This document shows, one piece after another, positions 50,368 to 59,681 of a stretch of 64,000 nt of DNA. This DNA is from CAZLMG01 sp964560765 (GTDB lineage: Bacteria; Bdellovibrionota_B; Oligoflexia; Oligoflexales; CAZLMG01). Numbering within the stretch: position 1 is the first letter of the stretch; each line of letters begins with the position of its first letter. A program made the position numbers and the translations under genes. The stretch lies in the NCBI GenBank assembly GCA_964560765.1, contig CAZLMG010000007.1, forward strand, positions 1 to 64,000, read 5' to 3'. A model generated the notes under the pieces. That model was given only the letters and a program-made list of their open reading frames with translations. It was not told the origin of the DNA and did not search any database.

Positions 50368-51771
50368 TTGGATCGCCAAAGTTTCATTGCCATGCTGAAG
50401 ACAATTGTCGGTGAAAGCTATGTTCTGACTCAGGAAGCAGATCTGGCGCATTATGGGGCTGATTGGACTAAGGCACTAAAGCCTGCGCCTTTGGCGGTAG
50501 TTTTGCCGGGAAGTACGCAGGATGTGTCGGCGGTAGCCAAGTTCTGTCACGACCATTCCGTGGCCATTGTGCCGAGCGGAGGGCGAACGGGACTTGCGGG
50601 CGGAGCCATCGCTGCCCACGGTGAATTAGTCGTGAATCTGCAGCGAATGAACCGCATTCTTGAAGTCGATGATGTGGGAATGACCATCCGAGTTGAAGCT
50701 GGGGTTACAACGCAGGCGGTACAACAAGCTGCCGAAGATCGCGGAATGTTTTTTGCGCTGGATCTCGCAGCCAAAGGTAGTTGCCAGATTGGCGGAAATT
50801 TGGCGACAAATGCCGGTGGTTTAAAACTCATCCGATACGGAGGCGCCAGGGAGCAGGTTATTGGATTGGAAGCCGTCCTGGCTGATGGCTCTATACTCGA
50901 TCTTGATCATGAGTTGCGAAAGAACAATATTGGCTACGATCTGAAGCAACTCTTGATTGGCTCTGAGGGCACTCTTGGCTTGATAACGAAGGCAACCCTT
51001 CGCCTTGTGCCAAGACCGGGACATTTGCAGCTGTGCTGCTTAGCTGTGGAGAGCTTTTCGCAGATACCGCAAGTTCTGCGGGCATGTAATCAGTCAGGAC
51101 TAGTTCTGACGGCATTCGAGTTCTTCGATGCAGAATGCATGAAAATCGTTTTGCGGCACAATACGCAGCTCCGCTCTCCATTCGTTGCTGAGTCGAATTA
51201 CTATGTCTTGATTGAGTTTGAGCAGCAGGGTGCGGCTGACGGCGAGCGAATAGATGCTTTTTTGACCAGTCTTTTTGAGTCGGGTCTGGCCAATGATGGA
51301 GTCGTCGCTTCGTCTGCCGCTGAATTTCGTGATTTGTGGAGCCTGCGCGAAAATATCAGCGAGTGCCTAACTTATGAGGGTCAGATTCGCAAGAATGACA
51401 TCAGCATTCCCATTCGACGGTTATCAGAGTTCGTTGAAGAACTGAGTGAGATTACAAAAAAATCGCCCCCAACAGTTCGTGTGGTGATTTTTGGTCATAT
51501 TGGTGATGGCAATGTGCACCTTAATTATATCGGCGAGCGAGCTCTCCCCCGCGAAGAATTCATCTCTGTGTGTAAGGGAATGGAGAAGCAGATCTTCGAG
51601 TTGATACGCTCGATGAAGGGCAGTATCAGCGCGGAGCACGGGATTGGCCTCATTAAGAAGGCAGATCTGCATTTCTCGGCTTCGGCAATGCAAATTGATT
51701 TGATGCGCTCCATAAAGCGGACTCTCGATCCCAAGGGCATCATGAATCCTGGTAAAATCTTTGATCTTTGA
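50368..51771 (+). CDS. FAD-linked oxidase (GlcD/D-2-hydroxyacid dehydrogenase type)
   Basis: Oxidises a D-2-hydroxy acid such as glycolate, D-lactate or D-2-hydroxyglutarate. The FAD-binding PCMH domain shows VVLPGSTQDVSAV, PSGGRTGLAGGA and GSCQIGGNLATNAGG; the C-terminal cap has FGHIGDGNVHLNY and AEHGIGLIKK, metal-binding motifs of the family. Start TTG 50368 is preferred (GGAGG nine bases before it; the ATG at 50329 has no ribosome site), giving 467 residues. No glcE/glcF partner follows, which favours a single-subunit D2HGDH or D-lactate type. Confidence 0.9.
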   Translation: MDRQSFIAMLKTIVGESYVLTQEADLAHYGADWTKALKPAPLAVVLPGSTQDVSAVAKFCHDHSVAIVPSGGRTGLAGGAIAAHGELVVNLQRMNRILEVDDVGMTIRVEAGVTTQAVQQAAEDRGMFFALDLAAKGSCQIGGNLATNAGGLKLIRYGGAREQVIGLEAVLADGSILDLDHELRKNNIGYDLKQLLIGSEGTLGLITKATLRLVPRPGHLQLCCLAVESFSQIPQVLRACNQSGLVLTAFEFFDAECMKIVLRHNTQLRSPFVAESNYYVLIEFEQQGAADGERIDAFLTSLFESGLANDGVVASSAAEFRDLWSLRENISECLTYEGQIRKNDISIPIRRLSEFVEELSEITKKSPPTVRVVIFGHIGDGNVHLNYIGERALPREEFISVCKGMEKQIFELIRSMKGSISAEHGIGLIKKADLHFSASAMQIDLMRSIKRTLDPKGIMNPGKIFDL

Positions 51772-51790
51772 TTGATAGAAGGTTTTCGAC

Positions 51791-53254
51791 ATGGGCAGGC
51801 ATATCATCGACATTCGCCTATGGTTCACGTTGCTGGCTCTGCTCATGGCATGTGGTGGCGGAGGCACTAAAAATGACGGTGGTGGCAACGGCAGTGATGA
51901 CGAAGAAAATCCGAGTCCCGTTCTTGCAAAGCTAACTGCCAATGTTTTCGAGAATAGCGCTGATGTGCCAGCTGCGGGCTACGCAGCCGTTCTCCAACAT
52001 GAGCAATCGGGCCGTGTACAGTTTGCTACCGTCGATCCACTCGGCCTATTAGACATGGACCTGAAGTGGCTCGCCAAAGGTCAGTCCTATTCGATTCATT
52101 TGCTGGATGCGAATTTCAACTGGTTGAGCCCAATTTACTTCGAGGGCGCATCTATATTCCGTTGGAATGGAGATGATGGATTCGAGCTGGGTGAGTTGCT
52201 TGTCACGCGTGACATTTTTGGTTTGGTCGATCCCGCGCGTAGCAATTTGGCCGCGGAATTTACTTCGTCGATCACTCCAATTTCAGGTGCGGATAGCGTT
52301 CTTGGCGAAGCTTCAGCAAATATCTTTGGAGCGACGGTAAATTTTGGGGGAGAGTTGCTATCCTTTCAGCCCGCAGGCTCATTGTACGGGCAGTATCTCC
52401 GCGAGTCCTATCCCAAGGCCCATTCCGCTGAGCACCTCGAGCGCTCACGCGTGTTTCTCCACGTCGAAAGCGGTTCCGTGAAAAGCGCCTCCTTGCATAT
52501 GGCGGGTCGGTGGACTGGCGCGGCCAGATGGGCAGTGAATGCGGATGCGAGTCGAACAGGATCAACACTGTGGAAGATGCGAAATGGCTACGCATTAGAA
52601 ATAGCTGGAGATGAGGGGCTTTCGGCGTCAGTCTTTCCAGGTATCAGAGTTGGCGCGCAAGCCGTTGCGCTTTTGAGCTTAGCCACGGAGGCGGACTCAG
52701 CAGTTATTGCCCGCAGAATAAAAAATCAAGTGAGTATACCCCCGTTGTTGTATGCGATCGGGCAGAACGCCACTCCTTCGGTGATTAATTATGCCAACGC
52801 AGCCGCTGAGAACGGCCTCACGAGACCTTTCTGCCGAACCGTGGGCGATGTCTTCATGGATTTCGAGTGGCCAGTAAATATGGCAGGAATCGCTCTGAGT
52901 GCTCGAGATGTTCCATTTATCGCTATTGATTTCCGTTATTATACAAAGGGTGCCAGCGGCGTGGTCACTCGCAGTGCGGTATCGGTGTCTGACTTTCCTG
53001 CTGGATATCAGCAAGACATAACCGAGGTCATAACTGGCGTCGGCACGCTGAAGTGGCAGCCAGGGAGTAACCGAGCCACTTACGACATTGTTGATCAATC
53101 TGGCAGTAGAGCTGAGTTGACGATTCCAGCGGAACTGCTGCTGTCAACTGTCGCTTCTTCTGGCCTATCAGTGGACCGCATAGAGCTAAGAATCACATTT
53201 TACGGAGCTGGTGTGCGTGCCGGCAACCTCGTTATTATCCGGAATTGCTCATAA
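51791..53254 (+). CDS. Lipoprotein of unknown function
   Basis: Not recognised. 487 residues with lipobox LLMAC (Cys21) followed by a Gly/Asn/Asp/Glu linker (GGGGTKNDGGGNGSDDEE). The N-terminal domain (about residues 45-150) is beta-rich (VFENSADVPAAGYAAVLQHE, LLDMDLKWLAKGQSYSIHL). The middle and C-terminal regions are also strand-rich, with two cysteines (RPFCRTVG and the final RNCS) that could pair. Its start is 19 bases after the FAD oxidase. Ends nine bases from the convergent two-receiver TPR gene. Confidence 0.68.
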   Translation: MGRHIIDIRLWFTLLALLMACGGGGTKNDGGGNGSDDEENPSPVLAKLTANVFENSADVPAAGYAAVLQHEQSGRVQFATVDPLGLLDMDLKWLAKGQSYSIHLLDANFNWLSPIYFEGASIFRWNGDDGFELGELLVTRDIFGLVDPARSNLAAEFTSSITPISGADSVLGEASANIFGATVNFGGELLSFQPAGSLYGQYLRESYPKAHSAEHLERSRVFLHVESGSVKSASLHMAGRWTGAARWAVNADASRTGSTLWKMRNGYALEIAGDEGLSASVFPGIRVGAQAVALLSLATEADSAVIARRIKNQVSIPPLLYAIGQNATPSVINYANAAAENGLTRPFCRTVGDVFMDFEWPVNMAGIALSARDVPFIAIDFRYYTKGASGVVTRSAVSVSDFPAGYQQDITEVITGVGTLKWQPGSNRATYDIVDQSGSRAELTIPAELLLSTVASSGLSVDRIELRITFYGAGVRAGNLVIIRNCS

Positions 53255-53263
53255 ATCGTAACC

Positions 53264-55498
53264 TCAAGCCGTCCGCTTCATGGTTGCTTCGACGCCCATG
53301 GCCTCACCTCGAGAGATCGCTTCACGTGGCGTAAATCTTGGGGGGTTACTAAACATTTTCTTGGTAGCCGCACTATACGGTTCGCTGGGCGTATAAAGCA
53401 TGAAGCAACCGATCTCCCCGCGCGAAATATCAACAGCCCCACGAATCTCGATTTCAAGTACCGATTGCAGACCAGTAGAAGGTGAATCACTCGAGGACGC
53501 TGATGACTGTGAACGTGCTGATGCGGCTTCGCTGTAGCCACCACCTACATTGCTGCCAGTGGAGGGGGCTGCGGTACTGGCATTCTGAGACTCGTTAAGA
53601 TTGAATGGCTCACCCGTCATTAGCGCTCGATCAAGCCGCTTTTTAAGCGCGAGCGCTTTATTTCTGATTCGAGCGATATCAACTTTGGCGCATTTATCAA
53701 CATGGATTTTGGCCTCTTCGAGCTGGCTATTGCGAGCGTATGCCAATGCCAAGTTGTATTCTACGGAAGCAAGATAATCGGTGCGGTTGTCTGGCAACGA
53801 ATGCAGAGCGCGCCGGTACTGCTCGATGCTTTCGTCGAGTAGCCCGCACTTAGCTAAAGAGACCGCCTTATTGTTCATGAAGGCGATGATCTCATCGATG
53901 GATTGCATTTGCTGCATCAATGCCTTTGCTGCGCTTGTGTCTCCAGTAATGATCGCCTTTTTCGTCTCGGTCTCGCGAACGATGGCAGCGCCGCTATCTG
54001 CTGTCTTCGCCGCTTCTAGTTGCGCGTTCGCAGCCTCGTGATCACCGAGCTCCGCGTGGGCTTCGGCCATTGAACATATGCGCTCAAGGTTTTGTGGGCT
54101 CAATTTTTGCGCCTTTTCAAAGCATCGCAAGGCGGTATCAAAATCTCGAAGATGCATCAAAACTCGGCCAAGCAAATTGAGCGTCGCCAGGGAGTCTCCT
54201 CCCACTTTTAGTGACTTAAAGCCGATTTCTCGCGCCTGATCGAGAGCCTTGGAGGCGTATAAAATCTCTGCTTCTAGAAGCAGTTTCCTAGCTTCGGGAA
54301 ATGGCTCTGCACAATACTTTCGATGCAATTCACGCGCCTCAGCTTGGTTTCCACGCTGCAAAGCATCACGCAGCTTTCGCTCCATGGCCAATTGATCAGT
54401 CGGCATGCGTTCCTGATGTAGTACGCTTATGAGCTTCTTCAAAAGGCCCGGCTTCTCGATCGGCTTTTCGACGACATCTGAGACGCTCATTTCCCGCACT
54501 AACGGGAAATCCTCACTGCGAAGAAGTGAGCTAACAACGACGATGGGGATGGACAAACCAACCTCATGTCGTATTCGTTGCAGCAGGAGTGGGCCCGTTA
54601 GCTTCGGAATTCGCCACTCTTGAATAATCACGCCAATGCTGGACTTGTTCGCCACGATATACTCAAATGCCGAGGGACCGTCAGAAAAGTGCTGAACCTT
54701 CCCTACCCCCTGCTCCGCCAATAGGTTCTTGATGTTGGCGACAACTTGATCGTCTGTATCAACAATCACGGCATGGTCAATTCCAAGCAGATTTGTATCC
54801 AGGGCATTTCCTTGAGAAGCGGCGAACTCGCCAAACTCCGCGTGACGTGCCAAAAGAGCTTTGACCTTTCCATCTTCCGCAGGGTCGAGGGCTTTGGAGA
54901 GACGCAGAGTGCTGAACGCTTTTTCTTTCTGTCCAGCAAGAAACTGCGCCTCCGCTAGGTGGAGTAGCAGCCCCGTTTCGTAAGGAAACGTTTCAAGCAG
55001 CGCCTTTTCCATGCGCAGTAGTTCGCCGAAAGACTGCCGTGCACTCAGAAATCTTCGAAGATAGCTGGCTGCAACCAAGCTCAAATTAAACCGATACCAT
55101 TCGCACTCTGCAATAAAAGACGCCAACTCTTTGGTGAACGATTCTTTGGTAAACGGTCGGCGAAAAGTGCAAATGCCGCCGAATTCAAAAATTGCGGGCA
55201 TCGTGTCGGCCTTGTCTTCGTCGACGAATATGCTAAACCTGGTATGGCGCAAGGAGGGAGAAATAGTCCCAACCTGTAATAGGTGGAGTCCGGTCACTTC
55301 TTGATCGCTGTCAAGTGGGGCTAACACCCAATCGACGCTTTCGACCTCCAAGAGTTGGAGGGCGTCCTTGCAAGTCGCAACAGATTGAATGTTAGCGAAG
55401 CCTTGTGATCGTAACACCTCTGTGATGAGCTGCCGAGATGTGGACGCGTTCTCAACGACCAACACCTTGCCGTCTTTGGACTCGAAGGCCCGATTCAT
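53264..55498 (-). CDS. Two receiver domains plus TPR repeats, large signalling protein
   Basis: From the preferred ATG (55498, GGAG nine bases upstream) the product has 744 residues. Receiver 1 spans about residues 8-125 (KVLVVENASTSRQLITEVLRS...VDWVLAPLDSD), receiver 2 about 240-355 (HAVIVDTDDQVVANIKNLL, IQEWRIPKLTGPLLLQRI). The usual phosphoacceptor Asp is absent or displaced (APLDSD in receiver 1, QEW in receiver 2), so they may act as pseudo-receivers. TPR helices are found both between them and after them (about 370-640, LSPQNLERICSMAEAHAELG). The C-terminal 90 residues are Ser/Ala-rich and disordered-looking. It is related in design to the receiver-TPR protein at 33174. Output is likely protein scaffolding. 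Confidence 0.83.
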   Translation of the reverse strand: MNRAFESKDGKVLVVENASTSRQLITEVLRSQGFANIQSVATCKDALQLLEVESVDWVLAPLDSDQEVTGLHLLQVGTISPSLRHTRFSIFVDEDKADTMPAIFEFGGICTFRRPFTKESFTKELASFIAECEWYRFNLSLVAASYLRRFLSARQSFGELLRMEKALLETFPYETGLLLHLAEAQFLAGQKEKAFSTLRLSKALDPAEDGKVKALLARHAEFGEFAASQGNALDTNLLGIDHAVIVDTDDQVVANIKNLLAEQGVGKVQHFSDGPSAFEYIVANKSSIGVIIQEWRIPKLTGPLLLQRIRHEVGLSIPIVVVSSLLRSEDFPLVREMSVSDVVEKPIEKPGLLKKLISVLHQERMPTDQLAMERKLRDALQRGNQAEARELHRKYCAEPFPEARKLLLEAEILYASKALDQAREIGFKSLKVGGDSLATLNLLGRVLMHLRDFDTALRCFEKAQKLSPQNLERICSMAEAHAELGDHEAANAQLEAAKTADSGAAIVRETETKKAIITGDTSAAKALMQQMQSIDEIIAFMNNKAVSLAKCGLLDESIEQYRRALHSLPDNRTDYLASVEYNLALAYARNSQLEEAKIHVDKCAKVDIARIRNKALALKKRLDRALMTGEPFNLNESQNASTAAPSTGSNVGGGYSEAASARSQSSASSSDSPSTGLQSVLEIEIRGAVDISRGEIGCFMLYTPSEPYSAATKKMFSNPPRFTPREAISRGEAMGVEATMKRTA

Positions 55499-55656
55499 GG
55501 ATGTGAGCTCCATTGGTTAGTCATCAAGACATGAGCAGAATCTGATGGTTTAATCGGCTGGATCCTACTGGCCCTCAACCTAGAGCCGCCATGAAATCAT
55601 TAAGTTGTTGTAAGCATTGGTTCTTTTTACAGAATAGATGATGGAGGAATTTTCGT

Positions 55657-56436
55657 TTGCCAATCTTCCAAAGGGGTTCAGCAAGAATTTACTTTGAGAC
55701 CGCTGGAGATGCTGGTCCTTGGGTCACCCTTCTCAACGGCCATACTCGATCCATTCGAGACTTTGCCTTAATGACGAGGCATCTAGCGGCGGCAGGCATC
55801 AGAGTCCTTGCCGTCGATCATCGCGGAGCCGGGCAGACGGAGAGTGATGGTGACTTCAGCCTAGTCGATATGGTGGATGACATTCAAGGTTTGTGGGATT
55901 ACCTGTCTCTAGCAAAGACATCGCTCCTCGGGATTTCGATGGGCGGGATCATCGCTCAGCTGCTGGCCGAGAGAAATTTGGAGCGCGTCGAGAAGCTTCT
56001 CTTGGTCTCGACTGCTGCACGACAGCAAGATGTTAAGACACCGGCTGATCCTTGGGGGAACACCCTGCAGTCTGTGTTCCACCGCCTAAGTTTCTTTTTA
56101 TCAGAACAGTTTGTGCAGTCGAATCGACTACTCATCGAGTCCATGGCGAAGAACATTTTGAAGCAAATTGAAAGTGGGTCGTTCACGGAAAAGGCACGGC
56201 GTCAGTCGCAGGCACTTAAAGGCGCAGCGTCCATCCAAGATTCCAGAGACTACTCCTCCCCAACCCTGGTCATTCACGGAGACCAAGACAGAATCATCAG
56301 CGTCGAGGCAGCAAAATTCCTAGCAAGATGCTACAGCGATGCAAAGATTATTGTGTATGAGGGGGCGGGGCATCTGCTTTTGGCAGAAGCGCCTAAGTCT
56401 GTCTATGCCGACGCAGCCGCATTTATTCTCAGCTAG
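55657..56436 (+). CDS. Alpha/beta hydrolase
   Basis: Serine hydrolase of unknown substrate. Oxyanion region LLNGHT, DHRGAGQTES, nucleophile elbow GISMGG with Ser94, acid HGDQDR and the catalytic His in GAGHLLLAE. Length 259, cytosolic. TTG start with GGAGG ten bases upstream. It ends four bases inside the convergent flagellar-operon gene at 56433. Family members include esterases, haloperoxidases and enol-lactonases; the cap region does not decide. Confidence 0.9.
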   Translation: MPIFQRGSARIYFETAGDAGPWVTLLNGHTRSIRDFALMTRHLAAAGIRVLAVDHRGAGQTESDGDFSLVDMVDDIQGLWDYLSLAKTSLLGISMGGIIAQLLAERNLERVEKLLLVSTAARQQDVKTPADPWGNTLQSVFHRLSFFLSEQFVQSNRLLIESMAKNILKQIESGSFTEKARRQSQALKGAASIQDSRDYSSPTLVIHGDQDRIISVEAAKFLARCYSDAKIIVYEGAGHLLLAEAPKSVYADAAAFILS

Positions 56437-57032
56437 CGGGCCAATGAGGCGTTTAGAAGCCTGACTTCGAGTGGGCTCATTCCTAACTGGGATGATACTT
56501 GCGCAATATCTAGTCCCCTTGCCAATAGTGCACGCGCATCGTCGTATTTTTTTTCTTCGATCTCGGCAAGTACCTCTTGGTACGGGACTTTATCATCGAA
56601 AAATTTCGTAATCTGCTCACCCTTAGAAAGCATCCGTGATAGCACGTCTTTTTGCCGATCTAGCTGCTTGTAAAGCTTTGTGAGGCTATTTTGTCGCATT
56701 TCAAGTTCCGCTAAGGGCTCGGCGAACCGGCCGGCAATTTCATGTGCCGCGTTCTCAAGCTCCTGGCGAATGGCGGCTGTTGCTGTGCGCACCTCAGATT
56801 CAACCTCTGCCGCGAGTTTGGTGGACTTTGCAAGAACCTGTGCAGCTTTTGCATGAGCAGCCTCCAGCTCTTCGCGCACGGTTTCTCGAAGTTCGGTAAG
56901 AATGTGCCGCTCTTCAGTGATCTCAGTGATGTGGTTTGCGGTCGCATTGCTTCGGCGCTGGCTAAGCATAAAAACGACGCCCAACAGAGCGACGTCCAAG
57001 ACCGCCAGAATGATAAGTAGTACGGTAATCAT
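56433..57032 (-). CDS. Membrane-anchored coiled-coil protein of the flagellar operon (DUF2802/DUF6115-like)
   Basis: An N-terminal membrane helix (about residues 1-22, ITVLLIILAVLDVALLGVVF) leads into a long coiled coil (about 35-155) and a C-terminal helical module DIAQVSSQLGMSPLEVRLL that looks like a short helix-turn-helix-like motif, the arrangement seen in DUF2802/DUF6115 proteins near flagellar genes. Length 199. It is the last gene of the minus-strand operon flhB to here, one base after the PilZ gene. The function is unknown, but a motility role is suggested by position. Confidence 0.65.
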   Translation of the reverse strand: MITVLLIILAVLDVALLGVVFMLSQRRSNATANHITEITEERHILTELRETVREELEAAHAKAAQVLAKSTKLAAEVESEVRTATAAIRQELENAAHEIAGRFAEPLAELEMRQNSLTKLYKQLDRQKDVLSRMLSKGEQITKFFDDKVPYQEVLAEIEEKKYDDARALLARGLDIAQVSSQLGMSPLEVRLLNASLAR

Positions 57033-57452
57033 TTAGCCTTCCTGGAGAAAAGTCTTCAGTACTTGCTCGTCCACTTCATCCATAATGAGAGTTTGAACGG
57101 TCACAAGCTTTCTCTTGCCGCGCTTTCCGATGTCCTCCGTCTTGACCACTTTGCCAAGAATCTTGAAGGTGTCGGGCGTATCAACTCTTGCGTATTCCAC
57201 GAATCGTTGCTTTCTCGCCCAATAATTCGGAAGGGAGACATGAATTTTGACCAATGTTCCCTCGTTGAACTGGTCGGATGTCTTGAATTCAATGCCGTGC
57301 GGGCTAATGAACTGAGTTTGCCCGTTATCTTCCTCGCCAGAACTATCGCGCAGGCCATAGCGCGCCACAAACAGCGACAATTTGCGATTAGCGCGGGGAT
57401 ATTTTCGGATCAAATCTTCGTCAAACAGCGCTGGAATCTCCTGCTCCGACAT
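57033..57452 (-). CDS. PilZ-domain-like protein
   Basis: Resembles PilZ c-di-GMP receptors: an Arg-rich N-terminal segment (RKYPRANRKLSLFVARYGL) at the place of the RxxxR motif, then FISPHGIEFKTSDQFNEGTLV, matching the [DN]xSxxG strand, and HVSLPNYWARK. The exact RxxxR and DxSxxG residues are altered (RANRK, SPHG), so c-di-GMP binding is possible but not sure. Length 139. Placed between cheY and the coiled-coil gene in the flagellar operon, which would suit control of flagellar function by c-di-GMP. Confidence 0.72.
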   Translation of the reverse strand: MSEQEIPALFDEDLIRKYPRANRKLSLFVARYGLRDSSGEEDNGQTQFISPHGIEFKTSDQFNEGTLVKIHVSLPNYWARKQRFVEYARVDTPDTFKILGKVVKTEDIGKRGKRKLVTVQTLIMDEVDEQVLKTFLQEG

Positions 57453-57474
57453 GGTTCCCCCTTTATCGAGCGTT

Positions 57475-57882
57475 TTAGCTGGCCTTCTTATTCATCTGCT
57501 CAATCTTGAGCAATTTCTCTTTAAGGGTTTGGGCGGTAAATGGCTTAACAATGTAGTTGCTCACACCCGCCTTTACCGCCTCAATGATGTTTTCCTTCTC
57601 AGCCTCTGCGGTCACCATGAGAAAAGGCAGATGCTTGAATCTTGCGTCGGCGCGTACTGCTTTCAAAAACTCCAGGCCCGTCATATTTGGCATATTCCAG
57701 TCAGACACTACCATGCCAATGCCGTCTTCTTTCTGTAATGTGGCGTACCCAAGTGCGCCATCTTCCGCTTCGATAAAATTGTTGAAGCCATTTTGCTTCA
57801 GCAGAGTTTTAACGATGCGTCGCATCGTCGGAAAATCATCGACAACAAGTATCTTAAGGTTCGGTTGGAAAATAGTTGTCAT
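57475..57882 (-). CDS. cheY: CheY chemotaxis response regulator
   Basis: Single-receiver protein of 135 residues that would bind the flagellar switch when phosphorylated. Acidic pair DD (residues 15-16) in ILVVDDFPTMRRIV, phosphoacceptor Asp61 in VVSDWNMPNMTG, Thr91 in MVTAEAEKENI and Lys113 in IVKPF: all switch residues are in place and the FPTMRRIV stretch is typical of CheY. It lies 19 bases after fliA in the same operon. Confidence 0.94.
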   Translation of the reverse strand: MTTIFQPNLKILVVDDFPTMRRIVKTLLKQNGFNNFIEAEDGALGYATLQKEDGIGMVVSDWNMPNMTGLEFLKAVRADARFKHLPFLMVTAEAEKENIIEAVKAGVSNYIVKPFTAQTLKEKLLKIEQMNKKAS

Positions 57883-57901
57883 AGTCTAATTCCCTTGAGC
57901 A

Positions 57902-58660
57902 CTAGTCCGTGAGTAGTGGTTTTAGCTTCTGCCTCAGGCGCATGACCGCTTGAGTATGCAATTGGCTGACTCGAGATTCCGTTACGTCTAGAACCTTGCC
58001 AATCTCTTTGAGGTTGAGATCTTCGTAGTAATAGAGAGACAAAACTAACTTTTGTTTCTCTGGCAAATCTTCGATGTTCTTGATGAGTAGGTCGCGAATG
58101 CCCTTGCTCTTCAGCTGCAGGAATGGGTTTTTTGCTGCAGAATTTTCGAGGCTTTCAAGCAGACTCTTTCGATCGTGGTTATTGGGCCCGGCAACCTCGT
58201 CAATGGAAAGCAAAGTGACAGCTTTTACTTTCGCAACCATTTCATAGTATTCGTCTAGCGAAACGCCAAGAGCGTCCGATAATTCTTCATCGCTGACAGC
58301 GCGGCCGAAGCGCTGCTCCAATTCAGCGTAGGTCTTCTCAATGCGCTTTGCCTTATCGCGAATCGATCGTGGGACCCAGTCTTGAGATCGCAGCTCATCG
58401 AGTATAGCCCCCCGAATTCGGAATTCGGCGTAAGTCTTGAATTTGTTATCGCGACTTGGATCGTACTTATCGATGGCATCCATGAGCCCGATGACACCGG
58501 CGCTGATGAGGTCATCAATCTCGATGTTTGACGGCAGTCGCGCAGCAATACGCTGAGCGACGAATCGAATCAATGGCGCGTAGTCCATGATGAGCTGATC
58601 TCGCAGCTTCCCATCAACCCCTTGGGTATCTTGCTTGTAGCGTTTGACAAGTCCCTTCAT
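57902..58660 (-). CDS. fliA: Flagellar sigma factor FliA (sigma-28)
   Basis: Directs RNA polymerase to late flagellar promoters. Region 2 (RIAARLPSNIEIDDLISAGVIGLMDAIDKYDPSRDNKFKTYAEFRIRGAI in part) includes the FliA hallmark RIRGAILDELRSQDW; regions 3 and 4 follow (DLNLKEIGKVLDVTESRVSQLHTQAVMRLR). Length 252. It would recognise the two FliA-type promoters seen at 9917-9944 and 17577-17603. The flhG gene ends 74 bases upstream. No FlgM anti-sigma gene is in the window. Confidence 0.97.
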   Translation of the reverse strand: MKGLVKRYKQDTQGVDGKLRDQLIMDYAPLIRFVAQRIAARLPSNIEIDDLISAGVIGLMDAIDKYDPSRDNKFKTYAEFRIRGAILDELRSQDWVPRSIRDKAKRIEKTYAELEQRFGRAVSDEELSDALGVSLDEYYEMVAKVKAVTLLSIDEVAGPNNHDRKSLLESLENSAAKNPFLQLKSKGIRDLLIKNIEDLPEKQKLVLSLYYYEDLNLKEIGKVLDVTESRVSQLHTQAVMRLRQKLKPLLTD

Positions 58661-58734
58661 ACGTCATCCTCTGCGGAACTTCGGCCTGTGCCGCGGTTGT
58701 CGTCAAGAATCTTGAGCCAAAAAGTAAACACCAA

Positions 58735-59652
58735 CTAGAATGGGCGGCTAGGCGCCTGTCCCATCGGCTTTGTGGACCATAGCAAGTCCTTCCAAACCGA
58801 CTGGGTCTGCTCCTTCCGATCTCCGGGTGTCAGTCCGGAGTATAGCTTTCGCGCGATTTGGTTCCATGCTTGCCCCGCCGTAGTACTAATCGAGCTTTCG
58901 CTGACAGCTCGGCGAGCGGCCACGGACCGCTGCTGCTGAGGATCATGAGGAACACTTCCAATATATTCGACTTTGCAGTTCAAGAAGCGTCTGGCGACAT
59001 CGGAAATTCGCTCATAAACTTTAGCTCCCTCGCTCTCGTGGCGAACCATATTAACGAGCAAATGTACGCGATTAACACCATGATTCTCGCACAATACTTT
59101 GATGGTTGCGTAAGCGTCAGTCATGGCGTGCGGTTCGGGCGTTGCAATGATGATGACTTCATCGGCCGATGAATTGAAATGCATGACGTTGTCGGATATG
59201 CCAGCTCCCGTATCAATCAATAGAACATCAGGAGATCGGTTGAGCCGCGCAAAGTGGTCAAGCAGTGCAATCCTTTGCACGAGTGATAGGTTCGCCATGT
59301 TTGCGATCCCCGATCCGGAAGGCAGGATGCCCATTCCCATGGGCCCACTCAAAACAATCTCATTAATATCAACCTGGCCATCAAGAACATCCTGCAGGGT
59401 GTACCTCGCATGCAGGCCCAGTACGACGTCCACATTGGCAAGGCCAAGATCCCCGTCTAGGATCATCACGTCATAGCCCATTCGTCTCGCCGCCATAGCG
59501 AGATGAACTGTCGTTAGCGTCTTTCCGACTCCACCTTTGCCTGAAGTCACAGCAATGGTCTTGCTCGGCCCCTTTAGTACAGGCCGCCGTTGAGCATTAG
59601 TCGCCGGCTCACTAGATGGCTCCACTCGGCGCAGATGATGCATTGTTGTCAC
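58735..59652 (-). CDS. flhG: Flagellar number regulator FlhG (FleN), MinD-like ATPase
   Basis: Counts and places flagella together with FlhF. Deviant Walker A TSGKGGVGKT (36-45), VMILDGDLGLANVDVVLGL switch I-like stretch, and DTGAGISDNVMHF. The N-terminus has a run of Pro/Arg-rich residues (about 1-30) rather than the usual FlhF-activating DQAxxLR helix, which is not obvious here. Length 305. It follows flhF by 29 bases. Confidence 0.95.
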   Translation of the reverse strand: MTTMHHLRRVEPSSEPATNAQRRPVLKGPSKTIAVTSGKGGVGKTLTTVHLAMAARRMGYDVMILDGDLGLANVDVVLGLHARYTLQDVLDGQVDINEIVLSGPMGMGILPSGSGIANMANLSLVQRIALLDHFARLNRSPDVLLIDTGAGISDNVMHFNSSADEVIIIATPEPHAMTDAYATIKVLCENHGVNRVHLLVNMVRHESEGAKVYERISDVARRFLNCKVEYIGSVPHDPQQQRSVAARRAVSESSISTTAGQAWNQIARKLYSGLTPGDRKEQTQSVWKDLLWSTKPMGQAPSRPF

Positions 59653-59681
59653 GTCTCAACCTTTCAGAAAACTCTACTATC

